Numbered from the stretch's first letter, positions 11,915 through 22,934 are shown. The stretch: DNA of 64,000 bases from Dendrolimus kikuchii (GCA_019925095.2 CM034414.1:4876001-4940000); one strand, 5' to 3'. Translations and numbers: made by a program. Notes: generated by a model not told the origin, from the sequence alone.

Positions 11915-12039
11915 AAATATCGACTTCTTTATCAAAGAGAGATAAATAATTATTTTTAATACTACTTTATTTTATTCACAATAAAATAATAATGAATCTA
12001 AAACGACCGCGTCTATGGAATCCCCGTTATCGCCCTAAA

Positions 12040-13050
12040 AATCCTCAAGAACGTTGGCGTTGCGACAAGCCTTTTACTCTGGCATCCTGAGGAGTATGGC
12101 GCTGTACGGTGCAGCCGTCTGGTCCACTGCACTTCACTGCCACAACAGAACCCTGCTGCACCGGGCGCAGCAGGTTCTGGCCGTGAGGACCATACGGGGG
12201 TATCGCACAGTGTCGCGGACGGCGGCCACCCTCCTGGCAGGCGATCCGCCCTGGCATCTCCAGGCGCACGTCCTGACAGAGGTGCGTCGCGCCCGGCAGG
12301 ATGCCCTAGCTAGAGGCCTGACCTTCTGTCAGGTCGAAATTGAGGCGATCAGGAAGCGGGAAACCGTCTCCATGATCGCCATCTGGTCTCAAGAGCTCGA
12401 CAACCCTGCGGCCTATGGCAGCTACACGGTGGATGCAATCAGGCCACAGCTGACGGAATCGGTCAACCGCACCAGCGGCACCCTGACCTTCAGGACGACA
12501 CAGATACTTACCGGACACGGATGTTTCGATAAGTATCTGTATCGCATTGTGGGCTGCTTGCCTTCCCCGGACTGCCGCCAGTGCGGCGCGCCCGACAGGG
12601 CGTTACACACGCTAGTCGAGTGCGCCGCATGGGCGCCGCAGCGTTTCGAACTTGAGACGCACGTAGGTCCGGTCGATTCGCTCTGCGACTTGGTCAAGGC
12701 CATGCTGCAGAGCAGCGACAACTGGGGGGCTGCGGTTACTTTTTGTGAGGCAGTAATGTCACTCAAGGAGGCCGCAGAACGCGATAGGGAGAGGAGTCCT
12801 GCAGCGCGTGCTAATGCGTCTTCTCGAGGTCGCCGGCCTTCAGCTGGTACCCGGAGAGGCAGGTACGCGCATTACTTCCCTCCCTAAGTTAGGTTCCGTT
12901 TACCGCGGGGGGCCTTTAGCTTGCTAGGAGAGCAAAGGACCTTCTACCCCCACACAACGAAGTGGGGTGTGTTCTCCCAGGGCACACTCCAGGCACTTTA
13001 TTGCACTGGATCGACTGGGTGTAACTATATTCTAAATCTCAGCCTTTCCA
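12040..13050 (+). mobile_element. R1-clade LINE, ORF2 C-terminus and 3' UTR
   Basis: The reading frame 12054-12887 encodes 277 residues from the C-terminal end of an insect R1-type reverse transcriptase protein. It contains MALYGAAVWS, RTIRGYRTVS, LAGDPPWHLQA, LTFRTTQILTGHGCF, a CCHC finger (CRQCGAPDRALHTLVEC), FCEAVMSLKEAAERDRE and an Arg-rich tail ending YFPP. The first codon is TTG and a stop lies just upstream, so this is a truncated piece, not a gene start. High GC (far above its surroundings) marks it as foreign to the AT-rich background. A 3' UTR follows, with a stem of ACCCC and GGGGT near 12950. The endonuclease and polymerase domains are missing, so it cannot be active. Confidence 0.88.
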
Positions 13051-13634
13051 ACACAAACAAAAGCGCAGGGTAGACAGGGAGGAGGGGGTTTTTAGTGGGT
13101 ATTGGGGTTGCTCGCTCGTGTAGCAACTCTCGGAGTCTCCACACTATTCTGTGACGTCGATCGCGGACGGAGCACTGCCAAGAGCATACTGTTGCTGCAG
13201 TGTTATCGCCCCCGACCGACGCGTGTCGTTCCCCTAGCAACGGCCCAGATTGTGCGTAAATCGGTTAAGCATTTTCCCTCGCCTCAAAAAAAAAAGCCTT
13301 AATACAAACCAGTAATTATTTACAACCAGTATACGTATTAATATCACTGGGACGATTTTTTACAAGTACTCCCAAGTCACAGTTTAAAAATCCTTCACCC
13401 CTTTTCGAAACTATTGTTGCGATTCTTGTAATCTACATTGATCTATTTGTCTTTAAAACAAAGAAGACCCTTTCAATACATTTTGTTCTTGGTCAACACA
13501 TTTTGAACAAAAGACTAACTTCGGAAGTTGTAAAGAGACAGTCAACAAACCATTATTCAAATATGAGTAAATATTTCTATCAAAAAAAAAAAACAACCAA
13601 GTGCGTGAGAGGCTATGAAGAGTTCCGTAGAAAT
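13051..13634. other. Possible R1 3' trailer, then AT-rich spacer
   Basis: GTTTTTAGTGGGTATTGGGG at about 13087 resembles trailers of R1-type elements; a GC-rich block continues to about 13270 and ends in a short A run. I see no gene from there to 13634. Confidence 0.35.
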
Positions 13635-13853
13635 GATCCGTGCAGGAACGGAGAGACAATACAATTTCCTACGGACAGGTGGTAGGGCATTTGCTCAACT
13701 GAATGGCTACTACCCCAAATCTTGAGTATGCCACCATAACAACCTTGAATTGTGTTCTGGCATTAGTCGCCAGGTTCCAGTCTCCCGTTAGAGAGCGGCA
13801 GCGCATTTGTAGGGCCTTTGGTATTGCATAAGCGATGGTAACCGCTTTCCGTA
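13635..13853 (+). repeat. SINE-like family B copy
   Basis: Runs from ATCCGTGCAGGAACGG to the block ending ACCGCTTTCCGTA, with an internal deletion. Its 3' tail is missing; the next sequence belongs to another repeat. Confidence 0.75.
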
Positions 13854-14039
13854 CCGACGTCAGTCGGGTCTCCGGAGATTGATTCCGTTACAGGGGTCCA
13901 CCAGCGTAATGGGGGGGAACTAAACCTCTGTTGACGATGTGAGTTTGTTCTGCTTCCCGGTGCATTCTCAGGCCTTGATGTGCAGGATCAGCATGGGCGT
14001 AACTACCTCCTAAGTCGGGAAGCAGGTTTAGTGGAGTAT
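13854..14039 (-). repeat. Probable LINE 3' UTR fragment
   Basis: The block TCGGGTCTCCGGAGATTGAT plus the GC-rich text that follows looks like the antisense 3' trailer of an R1-type LINE. It has no coding content. The assignment rests on my memory of such trailers and is weak. Confidence 0.3.
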
Positions 14040-14400
14040 TAATGGGAACGACTATACCATCTCAATCTCCACACATGCCGGCGGACGATATTGTTATTCC
14101 ATTTTCCAGTCGTGTAGTCTAACTCTTGTCGCTTTGGTCTTACCCCCATAAAAGACCCGGTAGTGTACGAAACGTATTCTCCCTTCCGCAACAAGTATAC
14201 CCGCCACGTTTGTCCAAGGCGGCTTAGCAGGTTTGATACATCTCGATGTACAGGTTTCATCACGATGTTTTCCTTCACCGTTGTTAGCACGTGGTCATTG
14301 TGACAATATGCAAATTAGCTCAGAAAACTACTTAAGTGGTGCTTGCTTCCGGCCAGTTTGGAACGCGTGCGCTAGGCCTTTACGCTACCATGACTTATGA
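14040..14400 (-). repeat. tRNA-derived SINE family D
   Basis: Shares with 24870-25163 the blocks CACGTGCTAACAACGGTGAA, AACATCGTGATG and CATCGAGAT, and on the minus strand starts with a tRNA-like region (GGTAGCGTAAAGGCCTAGCG). The B box is decayed. Confidence 0.65.
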
Positions 14401-14645
14401 CATGTGCATCGGCGTAATGTATTTCGAGCTTATGAGTTTCGTTCTTGCCAAAAGGATCACGGAACCCTAAGTCTTACTAATCATTGGCATCTATTGTTAA
14501 TTTCAAATCCTTTGTTTAGATGTTGCAAAATATTGCATTTTAAACTTTCTATTTCAGTAATCCAAAAAGGTATGGCTTTTGTTTTGTATAGGTAACCAAC
14601 CAACACACTTTTAATATAAGCTTCTTTGTTTTTTGTCCGAAATAA

Positions 14646-14901
14646 TCTTATACTAATATATAAAGCTGAAGAGTTTGTTTGTTTGCTTGAACGCGCTAAT
14701 CTCAGGAACTACTGGTCTGATTAGAAAAATATTTTCATTGTTTGATAACCCATTTATCGAGGGAGGCTATAGGCTATATATCATCACGCTAAGACCAGTA
14801 GGAGCGGAGCACCAATGAAGAGTGTTTCAAAAGCGGGGTTTCTTTTTTAACTTACTTTTTTTAAACTATTCCACGGGGACGAAGTCGCGGGCAGAAGCTA
14901 G
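14646..14901 (+). mobile_element. Non-autonomous Helitron (Lep1-like)
   Basis: Starts TCTTATACTAATATATAAAG after an A and ends GGGCAGAAGCTAG before a T. The interior phrases (GAACGCGCTAATCTCAGGAA, CCACGGGGACGAAGTCGCGG) are those of the abundant lepidopteran non-autonomous Helitrons. Confidence 0.78.
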
Positions 14902-15290
14902 TTTTCAATAATAAGTAAAATTACATTGTATGTTTGTGCTTTTAAAATAAATGATATCGCTATAAAATGATGCGCTATGATAGCATATTTTTGAAGACAT
15001 AAATTGATAAAATTTTCTTACCTTCTTACGTATTACATAAGTCTTAACAATAACAATTGAATTATGAATGTTTCACAGAAATTTGATTTTGGTTTCATGG
15101 ACATTTCTTTTTCTTTTGTTTGTTTCTAAAATAAAAGCTGTATACGTAATTTTTTTTTTATTCTTTATTGTACACAAAAAGTTACATACAAAATTATAGA
15201 ATAGTTTTGATGTACAAAGGCGAGCTTAACTAAAAGAGTTTTCTTCCAGCAAACCTATATTTATCTATAGATTTCTATATTTATGTTAAA
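14902..15290. other. No gene seen
   Basis: AT-rich spacer between two Helitrons. Confidence 0.4.
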
Positions 15291-15897
15291 CTAGCTGACC
15301 CGGCAAACTTCGTACCGCCTCAGAATAATAAATAAAGAAGCTGAATGATAATTGTAGAATGTTTCAACTTTAGTAGAAGTTACACCACAACATAAAAATT
15401 ACTAAATTAATGTCACACACAGTAACAAAAATAAACAATAAGCGTGTATGGACTCTAAAATTTTTCATAGAAATTCAGTAGTAAAAAAGGGTACGGAACT
15501 CGAGTCCGTAGAGATATTAATAATAATAATAAAAAAAAACCTTTGGTAAAAAAATGTGGTCAAAACTTAACCGGAACGAACATCAAACGTTTGACATACA
15601 AAACCAAAAAAAAATTGAAAAGGAATACTTCACTTTTAAATGTAATTTGATTTCTGAACGACTTTTAAATTTAATTACTTTCTAAACGACGGGACGAATA
15701 TCAAATGTTTGACAGGAAGGAATAATTTCTAAGGGAAAGCGAAATTGTTGTTTTTACTATATTCCAAGCATTTTTTCATATTTACTCACCTTTTAAACCT
15801 TCCCTGGACTTCCACAAATAATTCAAAACCAAAATTAGCCAAAACCGTCCAACCGTTCTCGAGTTTTAGCGAGACTAACGATTTTTATATATATAGA
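15291..15897 (-). mobile_element. Non-autonomous Helitron (same family as 9464-9873)
   Basis: Minus strand runs from TCTATATATATAAAAATC to GCCGGGTCAGCTAG. It is about 200 bp longer than the 9.5-kb copy because of an internal segment (about 15370-15540) that has a diverged relative at 27470-27615. The LINE tail at 15902 was inserted at its 5' terminus. Confidence 0.75.
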
Positions 15898-15901
15898 TTT
15901 A

Positions 15902-16131
15902 TACATACATACATACATAGCTTCACGCCAGTTCCCTTGCAGGGTAGGCACGAACAACAGAGCGCCATTTAGGTTTATTCTTACCCACCTCACCCGCTTC
16001 TTTGACATTCATAGCTCTTATCATGCATGCTCGTCTGTTCTTAAGGCTCCTGACATCACCTTCTGCTAGTATACGATCAATTTGATCATGGAAGGTGTGT
16101 CGTGGGCTTCCACGACTTCTGCAGATATATA
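15902..16131 (-). mobile_element. RTE-like LINE 3' end, copy 4
   Basis: About 220 bases of family tail, from (CATA)n through the RACMTRVMNVKEA-type region to CACGACTTCTGCA. The duplication ATATAGATTTA (15891-15901, 16132-16142) contains the 5' terminus of the adjoining Helitron. Confidence 0.83.
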
Positions 16132-16202
16132 ATATAGATTTATTTTAATATAAATATAGAAATTTGTGAAAATAGAAGTTTGTGAAGTTTTCACGACTAG
16201 TA

Positions 16203-16517
16203 TACATGAGTATTGTTAGAGTTTTATTTAGCCTACCCCCAACTTCGATTCAGTTATAGTTTTAATTTGGTTTATGGTTATTATTTTCTCTATGGTTAAT
16301 TTAATGTACCATCGCATCGCAACATGTTGTGGCTTGAAGAGAAGAAGCGGTGCAAGCGACTCTTCGGCAACATGCCAAGTTCTAATAATTTTATATAACA
16401 TTTTAAAAAGTGGGTGGGAGGTAAAATAAAAATAAAAGGCAATTCTCAATCATGTTGGTTTGCGTGATCACGGCTACTGAAAAGTGGCTGAAACGTTGGA
16501 ATAATTAAAAATCGAAA
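16203..16517. mobile_element. Rearranged Penelope-like fragment
   Basis: The segment 16203-16430 matches the Penelope-like copies at 281-637 and 21700-21900 in reverse (AACATGTTGTGGCTTGAAGAG, TTATATAACATTTT). The terminal block GTGATCACGGCTACTGAAAAG (16464-16515) is in forward orientation. Internally inverted terminal segments are typical of Penelope-like elements. Confidence 0.65.
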
Positions 16518-16551
16518 TGTGTGCTGGGGCACATAGTAGAAGTGAAACTTT

Positions 16552-16629
16552 AACGGACAAGTGGAAAAACGAATCACAATGGACAAGTGGAAAAACGAGT
16601 GTCAACGGATACGCGGCAAAACGAATCGC
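16552..16629. repeat. Three 26-bp tandem units
   Basis: Three units starting near 16552, 16578 and 16604 share GGACAAGTGGAAAAACGA (the third is diverged). No coding role is seen. Confidence 0.7.
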
Positions 16630-16754
16630 AACAAAATTTGAAAAAATCTAAATTAATTCTGTTTCACTTCTTACGTCCCCCCGACTCGGTTTTTAGCATT
16701 TTTTTTTTCATTGTACAGAAATTCGACCTCTACAGTTTTATTATATATAGAGTT

Positions 16755-16983
16755 GACGGCCTCTGTGGTTGAGCGGGCTAAGCCTTTACCGGTGTACCTC
16801 ACTGCAACGCAGAGGTTCCGGGTTCGATTCCTGGTATAGTAAATTTCGGAAACGTATTTTCTCCGTTATTTACTATGGTCTGGGTGTCTGGGATCGGCCC
16901 CAGAGTAGTCCGTTGTATATTACCTATAACACAAGCGTAACTTGTTTGGGGGTATACAATGTGTGTATTTGTCTGCCGATTAT
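16755..16983 (+). repeat. tRNA-derived SINE family C
   Basis: The tRNA-like head has an A-box region (TGGTTGAGCGGGCTAAG) and B box (GGGTTCGATTCC at about 16819). A body with TTTACTATGGTCTGGGTG follows and it ends near TTTGTCTGCCGATTA. Other copies are at 26872-27094 (-), 52653-52877 (-), 53756-53913 (-), 55493-55703 (+) and a fragment at 61364. RNA polymerase III would use the internal boxes. Confidence 0.85.
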
Positions 16984-17818
16984 TTATTTATTTATTTAGA
17001 TTATTAGGTGTATTTATATATGTCTATTAAGCATAATTCTTACTTGTATAATATTTTACATACTTATCTGTTTATTATGAAATAAAATATAATGTAAGTA
17101 ACTGCATATCGTGTAATATGTATGTATACCACCTTCGACGAATTGAATCTGTTTTATTCCTGCCACGGGTTATCTGGAACAGATCGCTTTTTAGCGGTAA
17201 GACTGCCCATTGTGCACATTTAGAATATTTTTAGGAAAGAAAGAAAGAAAGAAAGAAAAGCTTTATTTGAAGAAATTGCGACGCAATTACATTCGTTATA
17301 CATTTCTATACAAAAAGCATATTTTGAGAATTTGTACGCCGCATTTTAATTTTAGACTGTAAGTTTTCTGTGTTTTCTGTAATGGTGTACAATTAAGTGT
17401 TATCTCTCTCTCTCTCTTTCTCTCTCTCTCAAGGCCTTGGATATTAAGTAATTTTGTAAGAATAGATGTTTGGTAGCCTCTTTATAACTCTCGTCCGGAC
17501 AATCGGCTGCTTTCCATTATCCTCCGGATGTATTTGGACGAATGGTGCCCAAACCTCGACAAACACTGATAATGATTGATTGATGCCTCGGACATGATAT
17601 ACACGGACTAATGGTCTCGGGTAAGGACGGGAGGTTGTCGATAAAAATTGCTTATATCGTGAAAGAAAAATATTACCACTGATGGTAATAGGTAAATGAC
17701 GCATGCCACAATAAATTACAACATTATATCTTGCTACCTTTTAGACTATACAAAGGTTGCCTGGAAGAAGTTGCTCCCATTGATAAGACCCGTATTGTAC
17801 TTATTACATAAATTGTAC
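16984..17818. other. Simple repeats and LINE-trailer traces, no gene
   Basis: Contains TTTATTTATTTATTTA (about 16980), CCACGGGTTATCTGGAACAG (about 17162), (GAAA)n at 17236-17260 and a (TCTC)n tract at 17402-17430. The CCACGGGTT.TCTGGAA block recurs at 31598 and is probably a retroelement trailer. Confidence 0.45.
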
Positions 17819-18075
17819 TGGAAAGCGGTTACCGTCGCCGATAGACATTAGCAACACCAGAAGTGCTACCAATATGCTTCTGGCCTCGAAGGGTAAACTG
17901 GAACCTGGCCACTGATACCGGAACATAACTCAAAGTTGTTATGGCGGAATACTCTAGAGCTGGGCTGATAGTCATCCAGTCGGATAGACGCCCTATCAAC
18001 TGGCTGTGGGTTATTTTGTCGTCTTTTACGACAGGCCGCCCGGCTGCAGAAACTAGTATTCTTTTTCCATTCCGT
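17819..18075 (-). repeat. SINE-like family B, diverged copy
   Basis: Matches the family along most of its length but with many substitutions and no A tail; one of the older copies. Confidence 0.7.
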
Positions 18076-18969
18076 ATTTCATTTCCGTATTGTTTATAGC
18101 CGCAAGCAGCCATAAACGACTACAGTAGACCAATGGGCTGTTCTCTAGAAACGTTTGCCAATAAATAAGTAAACAAAAGAAGACGATGATAAAAGAATTA
18201 CAATTAGTTCAAATGCCGACAGGTAATAAAATGTGCTTTTACAGATATGCAGGTGGAATTTGTTTTTGTTGGAACCTAAGCTGTAACAATATTTTGGTTA
18301 TGAACAGGGTCGGCCTGAACCATTTAGGCGCCTCGGGCCATTTAACACCCTTTTATACCTTATTAATATTAGGAACGCGAAGGTTTATGAGGATGTATGG
18401 ATGCATGTTTCTCACTCTCCCAAGCAAAAACTACTGAAAGGATTTCGATGAAACTTAACAGCTTGTACATCAGAAATTAAGCTGAAGCGCGCGGCGCGGG
18501 CCCCAGACGGTCCACCGGGCCGCTCACCCACAAACCGGTATTAGTTACCAAACTATAGCGACATACTACTTACCTACCTTTGCAAATAAATATTCATACG
18601 TTGATACATTTATTGCTACTATATTTTTATCGACATTTTATGTCGATAATCGATAACACATCCCTAATCCATTTCTTACGTGCACAAAGAAAGCAATTGG
18701 GCAATCTCTTTAAACGCTCAATGACATATCAATATTTTTGTTGGAAATATTCTTTTTATATCATTCAGAACGTTTTGTATGGAAAATAAGAATACAATCA
18801 TTTCATAGCTGTTTTCCATGTTTAGGGTGATGTAGCTATTTATTCTGAAACGATGCCTTTGTGAAAGCATCTGTTTGTTTGCCAGTCAGTCTATGTGTCT
18901 GTTTGTATGACACAGTTAACTTAGTAATTAGAAATAAACCCTTTTTAATTTTTCGACTTTAAAAAACTT
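18076..18969. other. Mixed repeat debris, no gene
   Basis: A GC-rich block at 18480-18540 (GCGCGCGGCGCGGGCC) and the phrase GGTCGGCCTGAACCATTTAG near 18309 look like fragments of a retroelement, unlike their AT-rich flanks. ORFs here (83 and 69 codons) have no recognisable features. Confidence 0.4.
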
Positions 18970-19262
18970 ATCCGTGTAGGAACGGAAAAGAATACTTAAT
19001 TCCTGCGTTGGGGCGGCCTGTCGTAAGAGGAGACAAAACAACCCACACCCATCTAAATGGCTACCACCCCTGGTCTAGAGAGTATACAGCCATAACAACC
19101 TTGAGTTGTGTTCCGGCATCAGTGGCCAGGTTCTAGTTTCTCCTTCAAGGCCGGCAGCACACGGCAGCACCTCTGGTGTTGCTAATATCCGTAGCCGACA
19201 GTAACCACTTTCCATCTTAGTTGGGCCATCCGCCTGACTGCTGTGCTTCAGCAATAAAAAAT
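18970..19262 (+). repeat. SINE-like family B copy
   Basis: Full-span copy with 5' ATCCGTGTAGGAACGG and 3' CAGCAATAAAAAA. A deletion removes the block before GGCTACCACCCC. Confidence 0.78.
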
Positions 19263-19297
19263 TAGGAGGAGTTTCTCCTTTCGTCTCCATAACTTCA

Positions 19298-19437
19298 TCC
19301 GTGTCTTTATCGGAACGGAGAAAGAATCAAATTTCCTGCAACCCCTGGTCTAGAGTATGCCGCTATAACAATCTTGAGTTGTGTTCAGTGACCCGGTTCC
19401 ATAATCCCTTAAGAGAGGAGCAGCGCATTTGTTGTAA
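19298..19437 (+). repeat. SINE-like family B, partial
   Basis: 5' half only, with an internal deletion. With the opposite-strand piece at 19487-19627 it makes a fold-back pair. Confidence 0.7.
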
Positions 19438-19486
19438 TTGTCTATGGACATCGACATGGAAAGCGGTGAAAACCATAGCCTTTTTA

Positions 19487-19627
19487 AAAAAAAAAATTAT
19501 GTAGAAGATCGGCAGACAGGCAGACGGCCCACATGATGGAAAGTGGTTACCATCGCTTATGGACATATGCAACAGCAAAGTCGCTACAATGCGCTGCTGT
19601 TCTCTTAAGGGAAACTGGAACCTGGTG
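19487..19627 (-). repeat. SINE-like family B, partial
   Basis: 3' half with an A-rich end on the left (AAAAAAAAAATT), stopping at GGAACCTGGTG. Confidence 0.7.
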
Positions 19628-19794
19628 AAAATCACTTTTTTGCGTTGGTGTCATGTTAATAAAACATCAAAATGCTCCCATTATACTTTATTACTATTGG
19701 ACTCTGGGTTCCGAAGATGTAGATGAAAATTTATAATTAATTAAAATTGTACAGAAAATGTGAAATTATTGCGGTTATTCAATTATAATTTTTT

Positions 19795-20095
19795 ATTGTT
19801 TCTAAACCGATTTTGATCATTTTTTTTGCATTGGGTTCAGTACACCTACAAGATAGTTTGATGTAAATTTCATTGTTATTAGATAACATGAAATATATCT
19901 ACGTAACTAACTTAAAAATGAAATTTTCTAAAACAAAAATGAAACCGACTTCAATAGTAAATTAAAGGAAAAAAATATTTTTTCTACATCTTGAAGTCGT
20001 TACTAAGTAAAACTTAAAAAAATAAGCAAATTTACAAGATATAGTATTTTTATGTTTTACTTTACACCCACTTCAACATATAGAATATACGAAGG
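19795..20095 (+). repeat. Interspersed repeat family G
   Basis: Phrases AACCGATTTTGATCATTTTT, AAACCGACTTCAATAG and TTTTTATGTTTTACTTTACA are shared, in inverse order and strand, with 63385-63690, and partly with 54185-54310. No coding content. Part of it is palindromic around AAAACATAAAAAT. Confidence 0.65.
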
Positions 20096-20912
20096 CTGTT
20101 TAATAAATAGTGATATGCGATACATTCTCCTTGGAAAGAAAAAAAATACTGGCAGGCATAGTCCACACCTTAGATTTAATAATAACAAAAAAGTGATCAA
20201 TTCTCTATTGTTTTTAAAAAATAGAAGTCATTTGTATGCGTCGTGTTGGACCGTGTTCTTAAAAATAGATGAAATTGAAGTTCGCGCGGTAATAAAATAT
20301 CTCTGCTTGAAAATGTTTACTACGGAGCTGGTAAATCAAGACTTGAGAGTAACATTAGGCGTTCATGCTCCTCCATATTCTACGGTTGCGCGTTGGTGGG
20401 CTGAGTTCAAGTGAGGGAGAACTTCCATTAACGACGACCCCCGCACAGGACGCCCTACATCGGTAGTGACTGAACAAATTATTTAAAAAGTTGAAAACAT
20501 TGTCTTGGCGGATCGTCGTGTTACTGTTTGTTTTATAGCAGAAGAAATGAAGACTTCTATCGGAAGTGTCCATAATATTATACACAACCATTTGGGTATG
20601 AAAAAAGTGTCAGCGCGCTTGGTACCCAGAATGCTTTCTGACGCGCAGAAACAAACGAGATTAAGAATTTCACAAGGCTGTTTGGGTTTGTTACAACAAG
20701 ATCTTGCCCGATTTTTGGCTCGATTCATAACTATGGACGAAACATGGCTTCACCACTATGACCCGGAAACGAAAAAACAGTCCATGACTTGGAAGAAGCC
20801 GCCATGTCCAACTCCGAAGAAATTTAAGGCGATTCCATTCGCCGGTAAGATCTTGGGCTGTTGTTTGACAGCCAAAGGGTGGTAATAATCGAATACCTAA
20901 ATCATGGAGCCA

Positions 20913-21067
20913 CTCGAGGTCAGGTAAAAAGCATATCAAATAAACGTGCCTGTGTGAAGAGCTTAATGAAAGTAGATGAATCGAAAGTTGTTTATCAGGA
21001 TCGTCGCAAGTGGAGATCTATAGTCTTTGCCTACCCCCATGGGAAAAAGGCGTGATAATATGTATGT
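20913..21067 (+). mobile_element. RTE-like LINE family 2 tail, inside mariner
   Basis: Reads NKRACVKSLMKVDESKVVYQ then WRSIVFAYPHGKKA and ends with a short ATGTATGT tail. The duplication ATGGAGCCA flanks it (20904-20912, 21068-21076). Removing it restores continuity of the mariner frame, so it is the younger element. Confidence 0.88.
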
Positions 21068-21388
21068 ATGGAGCCAATATTACCGGGACTTTGTACTCAG
21101 GACAAATAACAAAGTTGCATGAGGAAATACGCAACCAATGGCATGGCAAACTTGCTAAAGTTGTTCGGTTTCACCAAGATAACGACCCCACGCACAAGTC
21201 CAGATTTGCGATGGCTGCTATCCAAGAAGCTGGCTTCAAATTGATAGAACACTCTCCATATTCACCAGACCTAGCTCCTAGTGATTTGTACCTATTTCCG
21301 CGGTTAAAAGAACATCTTAGAGGCCATAAATTTGAAGATGATGACGCTTTTTCGATGCATCGAGTTGATTTACAACGATTCTAAAGAA

Positions 21389-22075
21389 TCATAATATTAG
21401 AATAATCAGTGAACACACGCTGGATAAACCCAACCACTTCATCAGATTCGATAACCCACAAATCCTCGCAAAAGAGAATCGTTTCATACCTAGAATGATG
21501 CGTGAGGCTATTGAAATCAAAAAACACCCAAATTTCAATAGAGAAGATGGTTGGCAAGTACCACCTGTTTGGGATCCAATCATCAAAACTATTAAGACCC
21601 AAACCCAGTAAAAACCAGCTGCCAGACCTCAAGACACTGTGAGCTCTTTCTGCGTACAACGGAACACAAACCAACTTGACTGATAATTACTTTTATTTTT
21701 CCTTCCACGCATTTTAATATTATATAAAATTATTAGAGCTAGACATGTTTGCTGAAGAGTTTTTTGCGCCGCTTCTTCTCTTCAAGCCATAACATGTTGC
21801 GAAGCGGTAGTAAATTAGATTAGGCATAGAGTAAATAGTAATCATAAACAAAATTAACAAGTTGGCGGTAGGCTAAATAAAACTTTAACAATACTCGTTG
21901 ACACTTGACATCTTTGTCTTCCGTGATCACGGCCACTGAAAAGTGGCCGAAACGTCGGAAAAACCAAAATCAAATAAAATTACCTCGTTTAAAACCGTTA
22001 AAACGTAATAAAACTACGTTTTAACGGTTTTAAGCGTTAAACCGTTACAACCGTTAAAACGTAGTTTTATTATGA
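21389..22075 (+). mobile_element. Penelope-like element 3' end, inside mariner
   Basis: The frame ending at 21611 reads HTLDKPNHFIRFD, ENRFIPRMMREAIEIKKHP and NFNREDGWQVPPVWDPII, which I recognise as the C-terminus of Penelope-like proteins next to the GIY-YIG endonuclease domain. A ~460-base 3' region follows, with GTGATCACGGCCACTGAAAAG and a TTTTAACGG.. palindrome. A 12-bp duplication, GATTCTAAAGAA, flanks it at 21377-21388 and 22076-22087. The polymerase domain is absent. Confidence 0.8.
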
Positions 22076-22120
22076 TTCTAAAGAAGTTTCACTTCAATAA
22101 TCATGTAGTTGCTAGTTTGA

Positions 22121-22795
22121 ATTAGGTATTCATACCATAAATATCCCCCATGTTTAAATGTTCTAACTTTATCAAGCTTCTTATCAATCAAACTACCCCC
22201 TTGAATGCCATAACGGATTATATATGAACTACATAATTAAAAATACATGTAACAAAATACATTTCGCATCTTATTGTTAGGATATAAATATCATTTTCGT
22301 GTATTAAATTAAAACGAAGCTGCAAATGTAACTTTGCTTTGGATTACTAATAACAAATATGACAAAATGTCATGTTTTACATGATAGTAAACATGCACTT
22401 GTTTGTTTATCGTTTGCTTTAGATTTGATAACTACGGTATAGGTTGTGAATAATGTCACTCAGAGCCGTTAATGGACGATTTAAATTAATGAGTATTAAA
22501 AATTGTCTTGAAATTAATAGACTTTATTTTACTTGTTTTCCGATTACGGTCAATGGCAACCTAGCTCCACCAGAATATGGCTATACTGGCAAGTACCACA
22601 CCTCACCAAAGTCCCAACATGATAAGTCTGAATATAGATTTCTCTTCTTACCTAATATTTAAGGTATGGAACAGCGGGATCTTCTGATACAAGTAAAATT
22701 TGCTTAAAAGAAGATTCCAGCAACTGACTACAAATTATACATGTGTTTCTTAAGAAATAAATATTTCATATTGTATTCATAAATATTTTCACTGG
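22121..22795. other. No gene seen
   Basis: AT-rich. ORF 22453-22662 (69 codons) has no features I recognise. Confidence 0.4.
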
Positions 22796-22934
22796 CGGCC
22801 CGACTCGACTTCGCACGGGTGGAAATTTGTTTCCAAAAACATTGGGATAAACGTATAAATACAGCCTATGTTACTCAGGAACAATGTAGCCATCTAATGG
22901 TGAAAGAATTTTTGAAATCAGTCCAGTTGGTCCA
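22796..22934 (-). repeat. Helitron-like fragment
   Basis: GGCGGCCCGACTCGACTTCG and GAAAGAATTTTTGAAATCAG are diverged versions of phrases also seen at 25877-26070. The sequence passes directly into the left arm of the long inverted repeat. Confidence 0.45.

Larger units (their letters stand above)
20268..22120 (+). pseudogene. mariner transposase relic, split by two insertions
   Basis: A Tc1/mariner-superfamily DDE transposase. Visible in order: EVRAVIKYLCLKM and YSTVARWWAEFK (N-terminal helix-turn-helix), GRPTSVVTE, HNIIHNHLGMKKVSA, the linker-type phrase VPRMLSDAQK, the first catalytic Asp in MDETWLHHY, the second in HQDNDPTH and the third in SPDLAPSDLYLFP. There are 34 residues between the second and third Asp, the mariner D34D signature. 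It is dead: in-frame TGA at 20412 and TAA at 20484, a frameshift near 20858, a LINE tail at 20913-21067 and a Penelope fragment at 21389-22075. The catalytic triad nevertheless survives. I could not identify terminal inverted repeats. Confidence 0.9.

Noticed and set aside
16755..16830. Functional tRNA gene
   Set aside because: A- and B-box-like motifs are present, but the same head recurs with a common body at five other loci and no cloverleaf closes; it is a SINE head.
20268..22120. Active mariner
   Set aside because: Two in-frame stops, a frameshift and two insertions; terminal repeats not found.
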